Part shown: positions 58,101 through 64,000 of the stretch, piece by piece
How the letters are laid out: each line of letters starts with the position of its first letter
Position numbering within the stretch: position 1 is the stretch's first letter
Assembly: GCA_019973155.2 (NCBI GenBank)
Contig: BPQB01000028.1
Span: 124,001 to 188,000, forward strand
Source: Phanerochaete sordida
Taxonomy: Eukaryota > Basidiomycota > Agaricomycetes > Polyporales > Phanerochaetaceae
Length of the DNA stretch: 64,000 bases
Reading direction: 5' to 3'
Position numbers and translations under genes: made by a program
The notes under the pieces: generated by a model
What the model was told of the DNA's origin: nothing
Seen by the model: only the letters and a program-made list of their open reading frames with translations
Databases searched by the model: none

Positions 58101-58298
58101 GAGAACGGCGAGGCTATCTACTCGCAGGAGAAGATACTGCTGCACATCGGACGCCTGTGCCGCGCCGCTCCACCGACTCGACTGGTCGAGTGGGCTGTCG
58201 TGCAGAATGTTGTCCGCCACATAGCGTCCGCTGTGTTCCGTGCCACCTGCGATAGTATAGGTCAACTGCACGGTGGGAGGTAGCTGGCCAGCGTCCAT
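55180..58298 (-). CDS. Muskelin (discoidin plus kelch protein)
   Basis: Muskelin is a subunit of the CTLH/GID-type ubiquitin ligase in animals; a role in a fungal GID-like complex is inferred. Twelve exons in transcription order: 58298..58100, 58045..58026 (20 nt), 57978..57969 (10 nt), 57915..57738, 57689..57590, 57542..56796, 56738..56572, 56522..56476, 56425..56218, 56159..55782, 55729..55676 and 55627..55180, giving 851 residues. The order is: discoidin-like N-domain (SGRYVADNILHDSPLDQSSR, FGK/FHR/PHPCNMKEFKLYVG, SFHTSIWYVALNGV); LisH/CTLH-like helices (LRHVLKHLRQRRF, LEHPLITDLHTSLVIQGNF); kelch repeats (ARSGHAMCIDHECGMIYLFG, GPRSCHKMVFD, FDHQMAIDSTAQMIYVSGG, FGHSMVLDQ); and a conserved C-terminal helix block (FRELCKDSTPIKALSYLQTE). 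Intron 6 (56739..56795) has a GCAAGT donor. The start codon context is GCCGCCATGG. Confidence 0.88.
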
Positions 58299-58739
58299 GG
58301 CGGCGGAATCGACACCCTGGGGCACAGAGTATGCTTTGCGATTCAGAGACGCGGCCAAGCTGAGCTGAAGACGTGCAAGACGTTGGATTCGCGGGGTTGA
58401 GATGAGTGTGGGGTCGAGGTCGACGCACGGACGCGCGGGCACGGCACTCTAGGGCGTCTATCATCATCATCACCTCCGTCACCTCCGTCGCCGTCCTCCG
58501 CTCGCCGAGCTCAACGATGACGACGAGCACACGGCCGACCTCCGCAGACATGGCCTCGACCGCGTCCGTCGCCGCCCAACGTGATTCGGACTTCCAGCAG
58601 AAGCCAGTATCTCCGGCTCAGATTACCGCCTTGCAAGCCCAAACGCCGAAAGCGTGATATCCCTTTCCTGGGAACGGCGGCGCGGCCTCTGGCGGGGCCA
58701 AACCCAACTTGCTGCTCAACGGCCACCACGAGCACAGAC
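58299..58739. promoter_or_regulatory. Divergent promoter region of muskelin and sphingosine-1-phosphate lyase
   Basis: 441 bp. It contains a 46-codon open frame (58517..58657) in the lyase direction, discussed under findings, that may be an upstream open reading frame. Confidence 0.4.
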
Positions 58740-60956
58740 ATGGCGTCCAAAAGCCTCAAGCAGCGTCTCGAGGAGGTCACGACGGGCTCGGTTCTTGACC
58801 ATATCAAGACCGTCGTGTTCGTGTATGTCGTCTTGACGCGCCTGGTCAAGGTGGAACGTCACCTCCGCGCGCGCGGGATCGCCACGACGTTCCTGGAGTT
58901 TTGGACCTGGCTGAACAAGGTGCGTACAACCCGCGTCTTCACATGTACACAACTAAGCATGCCTGCAGAACCTCTTGCTGTTCGCACTTCGATGCCTTCC
59001 GGCCCAGCGGAAGAAGGCGGAAGCCGACATCGCGAAGGCAAAGCTTACGATTGAGAGCAAGCTCGTTCCCCAGGGTGAAGCAGTCACGAGACACACATCC
59101 CTGCCTGCGAAGGGCCACTATCCTGAATGGATTCTGAACGAGATGGGGAAGATGGACAACGAAATTGGTCACGCGGAGTGGAAGCACGGCAAGATCTCTG
59201 GCGCCGTATACCGTACGTCCATACCTCATTTTTGAAGGTTTGTCGTTTATCAAACACTTATTATGATACAAAGATGGTGGCGACGACCTGACGAAGGTTA
59301 TCGTCGCTGCTTTCGAGCGGTATTGCGTGTCGAACCCTCTGCACCCCGATGTCTTCCCTGCGGTCCGCAAGATGGAGGCTGAGATTGTCGCCATGTGTCT
59401 CCGCATGTACAACAACCCCACCGGCGCAGGCGTCACGACCTCTGGGGGTACTGAATCTATCATTATGTCCGTGAAGACGCACCGCGACTGGGCTCGGGCG
59501 ACGAAGGGTATCACGGAACCGGAAATGTAAGCTTCCATTGGTGCTTGCGGACCACTAGCTAACACGCCTTCAAGGATCGTACCAGACACAGCCCACGCTG
59601 CATTTGACAAAGCGGCCGCCTACTTTAACATCAAGGTCCACACCATGCCTGTAGACCGGGCAACTCGCAAGGTCGATCTGAACCGCGTTTCTTGGGCTAT
59701 GTACGTCTATTCGCCTCTGTAATCCCGCATCTATTGATGAACGCGGATCGCAGTAACCCAAATACGATCATGGTAAGCATCACTGTGACCAGGACTACAT
59801 TACAAGGGCTGACGCCACACAGCTCGTTGGTTCTGCGATCAACTTCCCGGATGGGTGCCAGGACGATATCGTTGCGCTCGGCAAGCTCGCGCAAAAGCAC
59901 CACATTGGCATGCACGTCGACTGCTGTCTCGGAAGCTTCATTATGCCCTTCCTCGAGCCTGCAGGTTTCCCCGTTGAGCCATTCGACTTCCGTGTTGACG
60001 GCGTCACTGCGATTAGCTGCGACACGCACAAAGTGAGCTTTTCATTCAGCAGAAATTAACCCCTTACTAACAATCATCCTAGTACGGTTTCGCGCCCAAG
60101 GTAATTCGCGCATACATACCCAACACGCGTTACTCATGTCTATCGTCAGGGAAGCTCCGTCATTATGTACCGCAACGCGGAGCTGCGCCAGTACCAGTAC
60201 TACGTCAACCCGAGCTGGACCGGTGGCCTGTATGCTAGCCCCAGCATCGCCGGTTCTCGGTGAGTGGGATGCAATAGATCGACGGACCGAAGCTGACGTA
60301 CTTGGTAGCCCTGGATCTATCATTGCTGGCACCTGGGCTGCAATGCAGTACGTGGGCTACGAGTACGTCGCAGTTCTGGAAAAAACATTGCGGCAACGTG
60401 TAGCTGACAGTGGCGATATAGCGGCTACCTGAAGTCATGTCGCGAAATAGTGGGCGCCGCCAAGACCATCGCGGCTCGCATCAAGTCCGAGTTTGGTGGC
60501 AAGCTATACGTGCTAGGCAATCCACCCGCATCAGTTGTGGCGTTTTCGTCCTACAACCCGCGATGCTCTATCCACGAGGTCGGCGACATCATAAGCCACA
60601 AGGGCTGGCACCTCAACGGTATCGTCCGACCCGACGCCATCCACATCGCCGTCACGGTGAGCTGCGGCCACGCCATCGATGCGCTGTGCCTAGGCTGACG
60701 TGGGTTCTCGTAGCGCCTGACTGTTCCGGTCGTTGACACGTTCATCGCGGACCTGCACGACGCTGTGAAGGAGGCGGAACTGAACCCGTCTGGAAAGGGC
60801 ACTATGGTGCAGCTGTACGGTGCGCACTCTATTATCACACCCACGCGCTCCTGTCCTAAAGGCGGAACAGGCCTCGGCAAGGTTGCAGGTGCACTCGCGC
60901 CCAGCATTTCCAGCCAGATCGCCACGGCATTCATTGACACGCTGTACAAGGCGTAG
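58740..60956 (+). CDS. DPL1: Sphingosine-1-phosphate lyase
   Basis: ER-membrane PLP enzyme that cleaves long-chain-base phosphates to a fatty aldehyde and phosphoethanolamine, the exit step of sphingolipid breakdown. Eleven exons: 58740..58919, 58969..59212, 59274..59526, 59575..59700, 59754..59772 (19 nt), 59823..60032, 60083..60100 (18 nt), 60150..60259, 60309..60362, 60422..60656 and 60714..60956, giving 563 residues. A hydrophobic N-terminal helix is present ([15 protein letters not shown]). Group II decarboxylase-type motifs follow: [60 protein letters not shown] and CDTHK/YGFAPK/GSSV, with the PLP lysine in CDTHK. Exons 5 and 7 are very short but exactly in phase. Confidence 0.95.
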
Positions 60957-63900
60957 CACAGCGCGCTGCCGGTTGGTCATACGCGCTCCCAGGCAGGCGA
61001 CGGGTGACTGCGCCATCTCTCCTTGAGCGTTCGTTGCGCAATTTAAAGGCTCGTCTGACCTGTCAAGTGTGTGCGGCGCGGGGGACCAGGGTATGCTTCG
61101 CGAACGTAACTCTCAAGGCTCTCAGCTGCTTCGTTCTCATACGCCTGTTCGTATTGCTGTCGTGCGGGGCCCCGCATTCGAAGTTTAGTAATCTACCACC
61201 GTAATCAGCCGTGGACACGTCGTGATTCGGAAACGCTGACAGACCTCCGCTGCTCAGCCATGTCCGGGTACCTGAGGAGAAACCCCAGGACATTGCATGC
61301 ACGCGCTGCAAGCCCAAAATCACGCCCCGCCTGACATCACGCGTCAGCCGTGCAATGCCGCGGCAGCAGCGGGTGCGCAAGCGCAGACATCCGAAGAAAT
61401 CCGCCGCCACGGCGCTGCCAGAGCCTTCTAGCCTCGCGGCGCACCCAGTTCGACCCACGGGGGCAATCATGTGTTCGCGGCGGCAGCCCACCTGCCCGCG
61501 CCCGTCTGGCAATGCCAGCTGCATTGCGCCCAGTGGCTCCGCCGCCGCACGCACGCTCGGCCGAGCCGCACAGACGCGCAGCGCGCCGTCGGGCGAACGC
61601 GCGACGCGCGAAACGCGGCGGCCGCGGGCCCACAGCGGGCACACGCGCGGGCCGTCAGGGGCGCGGCGGTCGCGTGGACCGTGAATAATGCATTCACGTG
61701 CTCGCGCTGCCTCCTGGCGCTGCTGGGGTTTGGCTGGGATCGCCTGGCGGGGCTCGCGAGGTGCGGGCGCGCAGGGAACGCGCGGGGCGCGGGGTGCTGC
61801 GCGTGCGCTGAGCAAGCCGCGTTGCTCAGCGCACGCCCGCCAACGCCGGCCATTGTGTGCGTCGCCACGCGCGCGAGGCCCGTGCGCGATGACAGAGCCC
61901 CGCGATCGCGGCGCACGACCCGATCGCGCGGGGCGTGACCCGCGCACGAGCCTCGAGGAGGCAAAACGAAAGTAATTTCGCGCGCACCGGGTGGGTGCGA
62001 TTCGCCGAATATTCGTCGTAAATGGCCGGGGCTGCAGGCCGTCCGCCCGAGGAGGCTCCCCGTGCGCCTGGAAGGCCGGGCGGCCCTGGAGGATTGTCCG
62101 CGCCCGCTCCTCCGCGGCGAACCTCGCCTGCTGCACCGCGGGGCGCCTGCGGGGCTCCGGTGCGGACCCCGTGTACCTCTGTTCGCGCCTGGAAGGTGCG
62201 ACGCGCCGTGCGCGGCGGAAGCTTCGAGAGCGATGTATTTTCGCGATGCATGGCCGTTGTCTGGGATTTCTGCGGTGTTCGGTGTGCCATCAGAGCCGCG
62301 GACGACGACCACACGATGACGCGGGCGGCCGCTAGCCGGGCAAGCCTTCCGTTCCGCGGCGCAGCAATCGTGAAGGCATGAGGATAATCATAGGCAAACT
62401 GAGCTCTGGGCTGGGCGATGACGCAGCGAATATCTGTACTCGAGTCCGCACTAGTGACGACTGGCGGGGACTTTGAGAGCATCATCGAATGTCGGCGGCT
62501 CCGTTCATAAACGTGGCGAAGCCGTCGGCTGTGCGTGCAGCAGCGACGTTGACGGCCATTGGCAGCCGGCAGCCGGCATGTTCGTCGTTGTATGCAGCCG
62601 ACGCAGGCTTGATGACGGTCAAAGGCCGAGGCCAGACTGCTTACCAGGGAAATAGCCTTTCTCTTCGCAGCCATGTTGCAGGCCGAGACCGCGCAGAAGC
62701 CAGGCGAAGGCCTGGTGTGTGAGCAGCAAAACACGCGAGCGTGTTACTTGCCTATGACGCGCCGCCGCTCGCACTCGAGTCCGCCTGTGCGGCAATATTG
62801 GCTGCTTGCTGCATTCTAGATCACGCCTTGGGCGAGAGTTCAGCACTCGAGGATAGAGCGGTGAAGCAAAGTCGACTTGCGAGCACTGCGCAGGGGTCGA
62901 CATCGGGAGCCAATCGCGAGCTGTACGCGGAGATAGAACGAGCGCGAATCGCAGTCTGCCCACTGTAAGGTTGTTGCGGGAAAGCCTTCAGACGGCAAAT
63001 GGCGTCGTTGTGTGCGGCCGACGGGGGCTCAGCGGATAGTTCAAGGCCAGGAAACCAGACTCCTAAGAAGGGAGATAGCCTTCCTCTTCATGGTCGTCTC
63101 CAAGATGAAGTCCACGACGGTCGAGACCTCGAAGAAGAGTGGAGGCGTGGTGCGTGAGGAGCAGAACACTCGAGCGTGTTTCCTTCTCTGACGCCACCGA
63201 CGCTCACACTTTTGCCCGCAAATCGCCTGCTGCAAGATCACGGCCCTCACCCTGACCGAGGACTTGTTGCACGACGATAAAGCGGTGAAGTCAGGCAGAC
63301 TTGCGATGCAGGCCAGCCGTGGGGATAGAACGAGAGCGACGCATTGTCGGCCACCGCTGGACCGTTGCAGGATAGCCTTCCCAATGGAAGCGTCCGGAGA
63401 GATGCGAAGACATGACGGCAAGAACTGCCCCAGTTGTCTGGAATCGCGGTATGTTCTCAGGGCGAACGCGCGTTTTTGCAAAGTCTGATAAAACATACGC
63501 AGAGGCCCACCAGGGCTGCAATCACCGCCGCTTCGCGCTGGCCCTTCTTCCACGCGCCACCGCATGTACGTACGTCGCCAAGATGCGAACGTGTCAGCAA
63601 AGCACACGGAACACGGTCGCCCGTCATGATCGCAACCTGACGAGTGCGAGGCATTCAGTCAACTCACCGCAGCGCGTGTGTGCGAAAGATTGCCAGAGGC
63701 GCGTGGGCTTGGGGCAGGCTCACGCGAAGCGCAGAAGTGCTGGGCGAGCGGCGCGGCATGCGAAGGAAGAGATATATGCGGCACGAAGGACGGCGACACG
63801 TTGCAGATGCACAGTGCACGGCACAAAGGGACGGGGGTTTGCGCCACAAAGATTGCCTTTAACCTCGGACCAGAGCTGTTCTTGGGCACCGGCGCCGCCG

Positions 63901-64000
63901 AGTTCTCGCCGCAGGCCGCAGGACGGCATGCACGGCGTGGAAGGTCCTGCAAAGGCAGGTGAGCACACACTGGGCATAGGGCCGGACGCTGTACGACGCC
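60957..64000. other. 3 kb gene-poor right end
   Basis: The first ~1.4 kb is extremely GC-rich, with open frames on all six frames, which argues against any one being coding. The second half contains a tandem duplication, listed separately. I recognise no protein domain, transposase, reverse transcriptase or tRNA. Confidence 0.45.
62583..63392 (+). repeat. Diverged tandem duplication, two units of about 400 bp
   Basis: Unit 1 (~62583..62995) and unit 2 (~63003..63392) align in the same order through several landmarks: CGTCGTTGT(A/G)TGC(A/G)GCCGACG; GGCCAGACT and AACCAGACT; GATAGCCTT and AATAGCCTT; GAGCAG(C/A)A(A/G)AACAC; CGAGCGTGTT; AGCGGTGAAG; ATAGAACGAG. By eye, identity is roughly two thirds, with small indels. 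In each unit one plus-strand frame ends in TGA at the equivalent place. Nature unknown. Confidence 0.6.

Noticed and set aside
61063..62734. Long minus-strand frames of 280-360 codons
   Set aside because: The area is so GC-rich that all six frames stay open. Composition is Arg/Ala/Pro-rich with no motif or splice series.
1..64000. CRISPR array, bacterial operon, rRNA or intact transposon
   Set aside because: No regular spacer repeats, no polycistronic spacing, no rRNA-like sequence and no transposase or reverse-transcriptase motifs were seen. The spliced eukaryotic gene structure rules out a prokaryotic source.

Overview
The window is nuclear DNA of a filamentous basidiomycete, most likely an Agaricomycete (a polypore-like mushroom fungus). 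The reasons are: about 24 spliced protein genes in 64 kb; roughly 120 introns, mostly 45-60 bp with GT(A/G)NGT donors and CTNAC-type branch sites; GC-rich codons; and recognisable fungal orthologues throughout. I found no rRNA, convincing tRNA, CRISPR array, intact transposon or bacterial-style operon. All gene models were built by eye from reading frames, splice signals, phase checks and remembered family conservation. Every listed model closes in phase, except one gene that carries an apparent one-base frameshift.

Layout, left to right. Partial Lys/Ala-rich gene (-, 1-546); complex I B12-like subunit (-, 1141-1338); DNA topoisomerase I (+, 1620-4830); COG2 (+, 5354-8603); VPS8 (-, 8655-13619); PHD-finger protein (+, 14045-16345); threonine dehydratase (+, 16900-18754); magnesium-chelatase-like protein (-, 18967-21672); 2 kb gap; single-pass membrane protein (+, about 23731-26978); FAD monooxygenase (-, 27265-28931, frameshifted); VPS53 (-, 29173-32556); promoter region with degenerate telomere-like CCCTAAA repeats; MBIP-like coiled-coil protein (+, 33347-34926); Yippee (+, 35168-35756); ATG3 (+, 36069-37505); LYAR-type zinc-finger protein (-, 37944-39094); DUF6699-type protein (-, 39502-40253); 2.9 kb gap; cytochrome c peroxidase (+, 43131-44500); orphan mitochondrial-type paralogue A (-, 45217-46122); aldo/keto reductase (-, 46346-47472); CCR4 deadenylase (-, 47914-50332); mevalonate diphosphate decarboxylase (+, 51000-52312); orphan paralogue B (+, 52540-53520); small orphan gene (+, 54121-54837); muskelin (-, 55180-58298); sphingosine-1-phosphate lyase (+, 58740-60956); and a 3 kb gene-poor right end with a diverged tandem duplication.

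The genes are housekeeping and not one pathway, but membrane traffic is over-represented. Subunits of three different vesicle-tethering complexes lie here: COG2 (COG), VPS8 (CORVET) and VPS53 (GARP). ATG3 (autophagy) and muskelin (GID/CTLH-type ligase family) are also present. Metabolic genes cover isoleucine synthesis, sterol precursor synthesis, sphingolipid breakdown and peroxide detoxification.

The unusual features are mostly in gene structure: an 8-nt microexon in the LYAR-type gene, a 10-nt microexon next to a 20-nt exon in muskelin, four inferred GC-AG introns, a 578-nt intron in the chelatase-like gene, a homopolymer frameshift in the monooxygenase, a two-member orphan family with presequences, telomere-like repeats in a divergent promoter, and the tandem duplication near the right edge.
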